This document shows positions 35,461 to 47,311 of a stretch of 64,000 bases of DNA, in pieces. Each line of letters opens with the position of its first letter. Position 1 is the stretch's first letter. This stretch comes from Lytechinus variegatus (lineage: Eukaryota; Echinodermata; Echinoidea; Temnopleuroida; Toxopneustidae). The notes under the pieces were generated by a model. The model made no database searches and was not told where the DNA came from. It saw only the letters and a list, made by a program, of their open reading frames with translations. The DNA is taken from contig NC_054743.1 in the NCBI RefSeq assembly GCF_018143015.1, positions 29,723,934-29,787,933 of the forward strand, written 5' to 3'. Both the position numbers and the translations under genes were made by a program.

Positions 35461-35906
35461 GCTTTGCTTTGTGCATGTTGAGACTGCAACTTGTTTAGTT
35501 GCACTTGCAGACACGGTGAAACAAAGACAGTTCGGTGTAAAAATTCATGCACAAGTTTTAAAATGCACATGCGCATTGACTGCTGAAAAATATGACATAC
35601 CATCTTTTGAATTTGATTGCTCCTACATTCTTATACATGTAGTTTATTGCCACATGCTTAGGCATTGCAAAGATTACACTATGTAGCAATTGATTAAGGA
35701 AGGATGTCCCAAAGCTAAAGGGGATGGAGGAGGAATAGGAGAAGAAGAGGAAGAGGGGTCTTTAAAAGGCTGAATAATGATGCTGCATCAACATCAATTT
35801 TTGGTTCCTTAAGTTCAACATTACTGAATTTCAGTTGCTAGATGCAATATATGAACATTTAAAGTCATGTTCATTTGATTCTCAAAATATCTCTTCCCTT
35901 TGCAAG

Positions 35907-36138
35907 ACGTCAACCAGGAGACCAGATGGAGTAGGTGGTCTGGCATCGCCCTATGGCAAAACTACAGGTAAACTCGGAGGGATGGACGGCAGGATGCCAG
36001 GAGATGATATGTCCTTCAACGTGGAGTCTGTATCCTCATACCAGGACTACCCAACTGCCAGGCCGCTCCTGGGGGATCAGATCGCCAGGAGGAAGCACCC
36101 AGAACAGGTCCGAGCTGTCCCAGAAAGCAACAGCAGAG
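35907..36138 (+). CDS. CEP57: CEP57 exon a (N-terminal region)
   Basis: Acceptor CCCTTTGCAAG, donor GTGAGA. Codes for TSTRRPDGVGGLASPYGK through PESNSR, a low-complexity N-terminus whose last six residues match vertebrate CEP57. The upstream acceptor makes this an internal exon, or a start exon with unspliced 5' sequence. Confidence 0.85.
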
Positions 36139-39100
36139 GTGAGAGATGCATGTATCCACACTTTCCTTAGAGTTGTTTCATACACTCATGCACAATTTTG
36201 TACTAGACTGGTTACCTGTTGTTCTAATTCAAATAAGCCAGTCACTGGTTTGCCTGATTCACCTCATGCTCTCCCACTCAGTTTGAAAACCCAGACTTCA
36301 GTGACCACCTTCAAGGGCAACCTGAAAACATACCTGTATAAATGTGTTTTTTGATAGACATTGACTTATTGTTCAGACATGTATTACATGTATATGTAAA
36401 TAGTTTCTGTTGTTCTGCTCTGAAGCGCCTTGAGCATCTAATCAAGATGGAAAGTGCGCTATAAAAATCTTATCTATTATTATTATGTCCTATTAAAGGT
36501 AAATGCTAGTTTTGGTAACGATATCAAAATGAGTTCGTACAGAATCCAATGAAATGACCACTAAAGTGTCTGTATAAATAAAACGCATGTGCCAAAGGAT
36601 TCTGGAAGAAATTGTGTAATTGCTGAGAAATCAGCAAATAAGCACGGGATTCGGGTAGGGCGTCGGGCCCGACGCCCTGAGCAATAATTATACATTGTCC
36701 CACGTGCGCTTATCTGTGTTGGGGATTTTCGGTGTGAACATTTTTCAGCGTAGATTTCAAGATTTCACAAAGTTCAGTTAATGTAACTGTACCAGATCTA
36801 GATCCTCGATGATATACTTGCAATTAAGCCTTGTTTTACAGACTTTCTCATGAAATCAGTGTTAACTGCAACTACTGGAATTTCTCTTTAAGTAGGATCA
36901 AATTATCAAGCAGGACAAAGTATTACATTCTTGTACAATGCTCTTATCCTTGAAAAATGAGTTTAAATCTAGCTGACAGAAATGAAAATGTTGGAGAATC
37001 TGATAGCACCCAAGAAAGAGTTACCATTTTGGTGTACATTCTCACTGTTCAATATTCAAGTTAATATTTTTTTGTTTTATTTATTTTGTCATTATCTTTC
37101 GCAGCGGTGGTGTCTGCATTGAGGGGCTTGCAGGAAAAGATCCGTAAGCTGGAGCTAGAGAGAGCCCAGGCAGAGACCAACCTGAAATCCCTATCCAAAG
37201 AAACCAGCCAGTACAGACAAACCTTACAGGAGCCTACAGCAACCAAGAGGAGAACGCAGAAGGAGACACAGACAGCTCGGGATGTACAAGGTATAGATCC
37301 ACGAACTAGTTACAGATTGATGTCGGGTTCATTTTTGACAATAGGCATTGTTGTTGGACCAATTGTTAGACTGTTTGCAGAACTGAATGAGGCCTTATGT
37401 GTGGAATGACATCACTGGTTCTTGAGCTATAAATTATGCGATTAGTATCACTTTTGGAAATATACATACTGTACATTGTTGGTGCTAGGTAAGGCAGCAT
37501 GATTAAAAAATCTAGTATGCAAGTGATTTATCTCGTAGGAAAATGTGCTGAAAGGCAGATTGTGAAGAAGGTGGTATATTTCTTTTCAAAAGCATGTATC
37601 TCCTTTATTTTGCAAGTTTAGATTTCAAAGAGAAAATGCCTATTGATACATCTTGTTGTATTGTTTGTTGTTTTTGTCTCACCTGCATAGCAGAGTGAGA
37701 CTATAGGCACCGCTTTTCAGACGGCGCCTATCTCAAATCTTAACCTAAGGTTAAGTTTTTGAAATGACATCATAACTTAGAAAGTATATGGACCTAGTTC
37801 ATGAAACTTGGCCATAAGGTTAATCAAGTATTACTGAACATCCTATTAGAGTTTCATGTCACAAGACCAAGGACAAAGGTCATTTAAGGTCAATGAACTT
37901 AGACCATGTTGGGGGAATCAACATCAAAATCTTAACCTGTGGTTAAGTTTTTGAAATGGTATCATAACTTAGAAATATATGGACCTAGTTCATTTAACTT
38001 GGATACATCTTGTTGCATTGTTTGTTGTTTTTGTCTCACCTGTATAGCAGAGTGAGACTATAGGTGCCGCTTTTCCGACGGCGGCGGCGACGGCGTTAAC
38101 ATCAAATCTTAACCTAAGGTTAAGTTTTTGAATTACAATCAAAACTTTAAAAGTTTTTGGATCTGATTCATGAAACTTGGACATAATAGTAATCAAGTAT
38201 CACTGAATATCCTGTGCAAGTTTCAGGTCACATGATCAAGGTCAAAGGTCATGTGAGGTCAATGAATTTTGGCCACATTGGGGGTATTTGTTGAATTACC
38301 ATCCTTTCTCTGTAAGTGTATTGGTCTAGTTCATAAAACGTGGAAATAAGAGTAACCAAGTATCACTGAACATCTTGTGCGAGTTATAGTAGTTTTCAAA
38401 GTCAGCACTGCTGCTATGTTGAATCGCGTGATGCAGGTGAGACGGCCAGAGGCATTCCACTTGTTTCAAGTTACTATCCATGAAATTGTCTCTAATTGGG
38501 AAAGACACTAAATGCACTCAAAGTCCTTGATATCATTTTCACAGAGGTGCAGAGCCAATTATCTGGTGCCGACCAGCGCATACCGCTGCTTGAGAAACAG
38601 CTGGAGTACATGCGGAGGATGGTGCAGAGCGCCGAGAGCGATCGGCAGGCCGCACTGAGGATGGCTGAGGCGCGGAGAACGCAGGACACCCTCGCCCAAC
38701 GAGAGGAACTGCTGAGTCAAGAAGAGAAGCTGCGGAAGCTAGAGAGGGAGTACAACCGCTTGACAGATAACCAATCAGTTTCACAGGTAATTTCATGTTA
38801 CCATGGGTATTACTTGGATCTGTAGCATTTTTCATAAAGCTGTTGTAAAGTAATGCATGACTATCAGATTGACTGTAATATTGTCAGTGATTTTACGAAC
38901 CGGCTCATACCCAATTTTCGGTCAAGTTTTAGAAATTTATTTTTTGCATATTTTTGAAGGCCCTTGATTCAATATATTGATTTGCCAAATGTCACATCAA
39001 AATTTGTATTATTAAAAGAATAAGAGCATATTTGAATTACGAACCGGCTCAACCCCTCCTTTGATTTTACAAACTGGCTCAAACCATTCTTAATGTACCG

Positions 39101-42100
39101 GTACTATAAGGTCTCTGGAATGGCACGCACAAGGCAAAGATCCGACCTAGATGCTACGCGTATGTAGTTTGTGCCTCTAAACAATCGTACGCATGGCATA
39201 AATGATTTTACAAACCAGCTCAAACCGTAGTTTGTTCCGCTAAAAAACAGTGTGCATGGTGCCCGTGATTCTTATAAATGACTCAAACCCCCGGTTTTTG
39301 GTCAAAATTAGCAGTTTTCTGAAATGCATGAATGCACTTTATGAATTTCAAATATTGAAAGAATGAATACGATTTGCAGACAAAATTTTGTATACTATTA
39401 AAGAATAGAATGTATACTTTGAGTTGGTATAAATAATTGATCTGGTTTCTTTCAAAGTGCGAAATTATGAGGGTCTGAAAAACATCCAAACTTTGAATGT
39501 GATTATATCGAAATCATATTTTGGTGACCAGCCGAGGTTTGAGCCAGTTCATAAAGTCACTGAATATATGACATACCAAAGTATGCATACCTGCCAATTA
39601 GTAAGATTTTTATCAGATTCAGTTAGATCACCGGTATTTTTTGTTCAAAACAGCAAAAAAAAACAAGATTTTTTATAAAGTATGGGCAGTATACCTTCAG
39701 TGCTTACTTGCCCCCCAATGAGATTTTTCTTTTTTTCAGTAAGATTTTTCATTATAAAGTGTTGGCTGGCATGAGTATGAGTGAAAAGTTTGTCATGATA
39801 TATTAATCTGACTGAATTAAATTTTGAGATACATGTATTTTAGTTCATGTGAAGGCCAACAAATTATTTTGCCTGAAAATGAGATAAGGTAGTAAGATAT
39901 CTTAATATTTTCAAATTTCAAATTCAGCTTATGTACTGTTATTGAGATGTCCATTTGGTTTGCCATTCCATTACCATATTCTAGTGGTGGCTCAAAAGGT
40001 TCGGCTCATGTTTACAATCAACTTTATGAAATAGCACCAGTGTTATTTTATTTATTTTTTGTGATTGCACAGTTTAACAAACTGGGGCCGTATTCCGATA
40101 ATTGTCTTAAGAGAAATATTCTTGTATCTTTAGCGTTACAATAAAATCTGTATTTCGAAATTTCTTGTATCTTTTCTTGTAAATTCTCTTATAACTTTCG
40201 CTGAGCACGTATGATGTCAGAGCTAGAATTATGCGTAAAGTTTTTTTATTGTAACAAAAGAAAGGACACCAAATTAATACGTAAATATACTCCTGATAAC
40301 ATTTCCAACCTTAATTCAGATCTTAGCTTAGAGACTTGGCAGAATGTAATATCAGAACAAAGTGCGGAACAGGCGTTTAATACCTTTATGTTAAGATTTA
40401 ATTACTACTTTGACAAAAATATTCCCAAAACGGAAACTAAACTTTACAGACGAAATCGTCCAAATAAACCCTGGATAACAAAGGGATTGTTGAATTCTAT
40501 AAAAAAGAGAAATATATATTATAAGGCTAGTATAAAATATCCTACTATGAACAACATCAATAGATATAAAACTTATCGTAATAAATTAACTTCTCTTATT
40601 AGATTATCGAAAAAAACATATTACGGAAGAAAAATAGAAAATAATAATGGTAATATATCGACAACCTGGAAAGTAATTAATGATATTCTTTGTAGATCAA
40701 AAGACCCTATTCCTACAAGTAGGTTTTCTCATGAAAATATAGTATATGAACAACCTAACGATATTGCAAATGCTTTTAATTCATTTTTTGTAAATATAGG
40801 GCCTGAGCAAGCTTCAAAAATACAGAATACTACTGTAGATTTTAAACAATTCTTAAAAACACCTTGTGATTCTTCCTTATTTTTCACCCCTACAACATTC
40901 ATTGAAATTATTCAGATAGTCAATTCCTTTAAATCCAGTGATTCGATAAGTCATGATGAAGTCAGTAATAATCTTTTGAAGAAAATAATTTTGAATATCG
41001 CTTCACCACTTACACATGTAGTAAATTTGTCATTAAGCACAGGAGTTTTTCCAAGCAAAATGAAACTTGCAAAGGTTATTCCTATATATAAAAAAGATGA
41101 TCCTTCTTTAATGAGCAATTACAGACCCATATCTATTCTTACAAGTTTTTCCAAGATCATTGAAAGAGTCGTTTATAATAGATTGTATAGTTTTTTAATG
41201 TCAAATAATTTACTAGCCTCTTCTCAATATGGTTTTAGAAAAAACAATTCATCAGATATAGCACTTATTGAACTTTGTGATAAAATATCGGCTTCTCTCT
41301 CTAGGAAAGAACATGTAATTGGTGTATTTATGGATATAAGTAAAGCTTTTGACACACTTAATCATTCTATATTACTGGAAAAATTGAAATATTATGGTAT
41401 ACGTGGAACCCCCCTCTTTTGGTTCTCTAATTATCTTTCAGACCGAGAACAATACATATCTTATAACAATTTCAACTCAAATATATTACCTATCAAATGT
41501 GGAATTCCCCAAGGTTCAATCCTTGGTCCTTTGTTGTTTCTTATATATATAAATGATATTTGTAAATCGTCTTCATTACTTCAATTCATTTTATTTGCAG
41601 ATGACACGAATGTATTTTTTTCTCACAATGACCTTCTTTATCTTATTGAAACTATGAATACAGAACTACCCAAAGTCTCCACGTGGTTCAAAAGTAACAA
41701 GTTATCATTAAATGTAAAAAAGACAAATTATATATACTTTAAAAATCAACGCTCCAATATTAATATTCGGTCCTTTGATATTTTTATTGATAATATGAAA
41801 ATTGATCAGAAAGAAACAACAAAGTTTCTAGGTGTAACTGTCGATGATAAATTAAACTGGAATGCACATATAGCTAATATTGTTACTTCGGTTTCACGTG
41901 GAGTCGGTGTATTATATAAGGTCAGATGGTTTATTCCTCGCCAAACATTATTTACTATATATAATTCTATCATACTGCCTTATATTTCATATTGTAATGT
42001 TGTATGGGCTTGTCAAAAAACAAAAATCAACTCTTTATTTCTTCTTCAGAAAAAAGCTGTTCGTATTTGTACAAACTCAGACTATCGAGCTCATTCAAAC

Positions 42101-45100
42101 CCATTGTTCCATAAACTTAGAACCCTAACCATACATGACATTCATTACCTTCAAATTGCTCTTTTCATGTACAGATTCCAAATCCGCGAACTTCCTGACA
42201 ACCTTTTAAAAATGTTCCGTTTCAATACATCTATTCATAATTACCCAACCCGAACCTCCACAAATATTCATTTAGAAAACCCAAGAACAGCTCTTGCCCA
42301 TAGATCTATTCGACATACTGGCCCCGACATTTGGAATTCCCTTTCTATTTATATTCGTTCATGCCCAACAAAAAATTCCTTCAAGAGGCACGTTAAACAT
42401 TTCCTTATTTCAAAATATGAAACGCAAGGTTGATAATAATGTCATGTATGTTTATTACCACTGCATGGTTACATAATGTACCACCACACATATGAAATTA
42501 ATTTTATTTACTATTGTTTATATTTATTATGCAAACAAAATAACTCACGAACGAGTCTTCGTTATCAAACATGTCTTGTTATATATTGTTAAAAATTCTC
42601 CTCATATTTCTCTCTTTCTATTCAGTTCTTTCTTTCCCACTCTGTTCTTTTCACCCCTCACTCTATCTCTCTTGCTCTTCTTTTTACTCTTTGTTGATGT
42701 TCGCATCATTGAATATATTACTTTAGCCAATGTATAATTATGTATCTTTGTATTCTTTATTTCTCAATGGAACATCATTTTCAAGCTCTTAGAGCTTAAG
42801 ATGCTCCATTCATGTATATATATATATATAAAATGATTATACTAATATGAATATAATGTAATGTTTAAAATGATGTATATATGAATAAAATCAATCAATC
42901 AATCAATCAATCAAGTTAAAATGGCGCATAAATATCCCTTTGCACAAGATACCATATCGAGATAAAAGGTATTCTGAAAATTCTCTTATCTTTGAGTTCT
43001 GTTAACTTCCTTGCAAAATACAAGAAAATTTACAAGAGGTAGGGGGCTATTGTAACTTAATGTTGCATGCGATATTTGTCCGTCTCTAATAATTATTTCT
43101 TGTTGCATCTTGCAATAACATCATGTTTTACAAAAGGAGACATTCCAAATACATAATAACGACGGATTGGTAGACTTTTCAACAATTTAAAGTTGGTGTT
43201 CGAGACAAATCTTTTCAGAGAAAATATGTCTTTGGGAAGAGCCACATGTATTTTTAGCACAGTAGCGCACAGACAAAAGCGTGGGGGCGCAAGGAAATTA
43301 AGCCTGATATCAAAAATGCGCTTTATTATTTTTCAGAAGAGATGCTTTTGTTGGTTGACCGAAGCATATAACTAGCTTAATGATTGGTTGATGATGAAAT
43401 ATTGGGCGTGTCAGAGATAAAATAGGGGACGTCCTTAAGAGATAAGACAATTTTTAGAATACAGATTTAAGAGAATTTTTAACGAGCTGTTATCTTATTG
43501 AGTTACAAGAAAAGTTAAGACAATTTTCAGAATACCACCCCTGATGTTTTGATCTCTTACAAGCAGTTTCATTCATCATGAGATGATTGAGGTCTTTTAC
43601 ACATAAAGAAATTTTATCTGTAATGACAGTATTAATAAGGATTTATGTACTGAAAATATGTTCTTTTGTCTTTCTGTTCTATAGAGTAAAATCAGAGATT
43701 TGGAAAACAGGCTCAAGGAAGAGAGAAGGCAAAGGAAAATGCTCTTAGATCGTGAAGCAGAGGTTTGTCATTATGTCTCTCACTTATCATCATACTTGTT
43801 TATACCTTGTGGTTTAGCATCCTACCTTTATGATGCATCATGTATTGATTTTCTGACAAACCACCTTGGGATCTTCCTAATGATCAGGGCCCCGTCTTAC
43901 AAAGAGTTACGGTTGATCCGATCAATCCTCACTGTATGGAAATCCATCAGTGTCATAAATTTTTTCTATGAAAAACTTGCAAAATGTCCTCTGTATGCAA
44001 AGAGAAGCGCAGTGAATTTTCAAGAAAAAAATGAATGCATGAATATACATCATAGCGAGAAAATAGTTTGAACAAACATGCATAATAGACGATGACGTTG
44101 CTGGCCGTCCATAAAAACAATCGTAACTCTTTTTAAGACGGGGCCCAGATCTACAACATATGTATTGCTCAACTGGTCTCTTGATATGTTATCACTATTG
44201 AGTGGGCCAACATGTATATCTCATGGAGCAAACTGTAGCAAACTGAAGCAAACTGAAGCGATTTGTTTATTGAAGGACAAAGTGATTATCAAATACTCAG
44301 TGAACTGAATTTGGCTTAATATGAATGTGAAGGGTGACATGATATATGCTCCTGCAACATTTTGCTCCAGTTTTAATATTTCAGAGGGCATCAGGTTAAA
44401 ATTAGGATGTTAATAGAATTTTTGGATCAGAAAAAATTAAAGCTAAGGATTAGGGTTTATTTACCCTGTAGTTGGAGTTTAGGTTTTATGTTTGGCTTAA
44501 CATGCAGATTTTCCATCGGAGCAATTGTTGCTAGAGCAAATGTCATGTTACCTTGTCAAGTGGGGGGGGGGGGGGTAAGTAATCTCATAGTAGATAAGAC
44601 TTAATCTCTCTTATTCTGTATGTTTTTGTAAATATTTTGGCCACATCTAACTTATTCATCTGAGAAAAAAACATTCAACTCTTCTCATTAATTTTTTTTT
44701 TACCCCTTACCTAAAAGTATAACTAATGCAGATACATCTCCTATCAGCAAAAAAAATCTCCAATTCTTTTCTATGTCACTTTCAGTTGAGGACTCTGGCA
44801 GAAACCAACCGCATTCTACTCGCCACAGAACAGACCACGGAGGAGCGAAGACCCAGGAAAGTGAAGAAGAAGAGGAGAAAGGTTCCACAGCCAACGTCTC
44901 CCAGGCCTCATTGCACGGGGCAGATCCCATTTGTTGTAGGCAAGGTAAATATTATCATACAATTAGTAAAATATTAAACATGTGAAAGGTCCATATTTCA
45001 TGGGTGTGTTGTGGTCTAGTGGTTCTGACACTCGCCTTTCAAACAGGGTCGTGGGTTCTAATCCTAGCCATGGCGTGTTTTCCTTCAGCAAGAAATTTAT

Positions 45101-47280
45101 CCACACTGCTGCACTCGACCCAGGTGAGGTGAATGGGTACCTGGCAGGATTAATTCCTTGAATGCACTGAGCGCCGGTTATGGTAGCTGGAGCTTGTGCT
45201 GGGGTAATAATATCAAGCGCTTTGTACCCTCAGGCAAAAAGCGCTATATAAATCCAGATATTATTATTATTATTATATTTCAGTTTTAACATAAAAGCTT
45301 TTTACTCTTTATCTGTGCCATGTAAATACGTAAGATGCACCTGTAAATATGACCTTCCTCTTAGCATGCATACAAGTACATCTGGGCCCATTTCACAAAG
45401 GTTAGTGATTGATCGCTAAATAAAATGGCATATCATGTTCATTGTTGCGTGTGCATTTTACTCAGTAGACTGACTGGGAACCAATCAGAATCATTCTTTC
45501 AAATTAGCGATTAATCGCTAACCTTTGTGTTACGGGGCCCGTTTAACACATAGCTTAGCAATGATCGTAGACACATTTTCCCCCGATTGATTCCATTGAC
45601 TACAATGTACAATCATTTGTGAAAATCAAGGGTACGATCAATTGCTAACCTTTGTGTTACTGGACACTGGTGAAACTTCAGCACTGAAGGAGGCAGATTA
45701 TTCCAAAGACGATGAAGGAAAATAAGGGATGATGTGGATAAACGTCAATATGAGAAACATAAAGTTAGCAGCATCATACACAATAGCTGTTGATTAACCG
45801 TTGTTGAATAGAAATAATGGTGGATATTGAGACAAATAGGAATAGTGTTTTTTAAATGTTAATAAAGAGAGAGAAATATGCCAACTGTATCTTTTGATAA
45901 CCATGTGTATATTTTTAAGAACCAAATATAAAGGCTAATTGAGACATGGCAAAATAAATCTTTATATCTCACTTTTCAGTCAACAACTCCCAGTCACTCT
46001 GTGAATGCCAATCTCCAGAATGTACTTGCCATTCTTAAGACACACAACACAGCGTGGTGTGGCAACGGACCTCTCGCACCTCACCGACCTCAGAGTGCAA
46101 AGGTCAAAAGGTCAGCATCGGTGTCGTCATCTGCCGGCAGTGACCTATCCGACCTCGTACTTGGACTCCAGGAAGAGTTTGCCCTCATGGGACTGTAAGT
46201 TTTGTCGTAAAATGTGACCCATTTTAGCAAAGAGCTAGAACCTGTTGGATTTTAGAATTTTATATTTTCTATTCATTAGAAGTGAAGAACACATCAAAAA
46301 CTGAAAGAAAAATATTAAAATTCTAGTTGAAGTTTTCTTTGAGCGAATTCTGATTTCACACATTAATAAGCATTATCTATAAATTCACACAATATTTAAA
46401 AAAAATGAATTTCCGATTATGGAGATTACATCATGCCATTAGCGACATGCGCACTGATTTTCTGCACAATTGCATGGTCACCTGTCGGGAACTGGGGATG
46501 AGGGAAAATCCCCTAGCGTGGGTATAGTAGTCTGCAGGCACAGACCTATCATGGCTTTCGCATAGTGCATAATGCAGTCTGAAGAAGTGAGACTACTACA
46601 TTTACTTTCGTGGTGTGGTTGCTTCTACTTCTTATTTGACACACACACATTGGTTCTGGAGTCTAGTCTCCACCTTAGACGTGGTATTAATTGTAAAGTG
46701 TCAAATTTGAGTCTGGGCGTGCAGACTAAGCATCCAGAAAATTAAGATAGGCCACACCATGGCCATTTCGGTTTATAAGCAAAGACTAAAATTGGACACT
46801 TTATTCAATTTTACTATGTCTAGCGTAAAGACTAGACTACAAACTTCCAGTATGTGTCAAGTATACCCCCTGGTATTGGCACAGTACTAAGTGAATAGTC
46901 TCACTTCTTCAGACTCTCAGATTATGCACTAGACGAATGTCGAAAACCAAAGGTCTGTGCCTGCAGACTAAGGGCCATCCTTGTTATGCATTATCACATG
47001 ATAGTGTTGCTATGTCAGAAAGAAGCTGATGCAAGATGCAATTCAGGCCCAATCCACTTACAATCACTTACAATTTAAAAGATTAAACATCATTAATTTT
47101 GTATATGTTCTTAGGTATTTGTTCAAGTTTTCTTGTCTTTTGATTATATTTTGGGGACGAGGGAAGATCGCCAATCATGGGCATCCCACCGAAGTATGGT
47201 GGGCCACACCAAGGGCAACCTGTCCCCTTAGAGAAATTCCTCACAGACTAATAAGCTGTGGAACCTAGGGCTACCTAGAT

Positions 47281-47311
<31 letters not shown>

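Larger units (their letters stand above)
32151..35906. other. 5' region / first intron of CEP57, first exon not resolved
   Basis: CEP57 must have at least one exon upstream of 35,907. A CpG-bearing patch at 32,160-32,280 (GCGATGCGCAC, GTGCGCGG) is the most promoter-like sequence here, but no coding start plus donor could be matched to it. The rest is a family F foldback element (32,898-33,476), a tandem array (33,480-35,460) and AT-rich sequence. Confidence 0.4.
40082..43543. mobile_element. Foldback element split by a LINE insertion
   Basis: Left end CTGGGGCCGTATTCCGATAA then TTGTCTTAAG. The right end read inversely is CAGGGGTGGTATTCTGAAAA then TTGTCTTAAC. Words such as TTACAAGAAAAG/CTTTTCTTGTAA pair between the arms. 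Without the LINE the element would be about 750 bp. No transposase frame. Confidence 0.68.

Noticed and set aside
36657-36678. Perfect palindrome as a terminator or operator
   Set aside because: It lies in the middle of a MITE within a eukaryotic intron, so a bacterial-style regulatory reading does not apply.
41880-42476. Secondary open frames within the LINE
   Set aside because: Other-frame shadows of the reverse-transcriptase frame.
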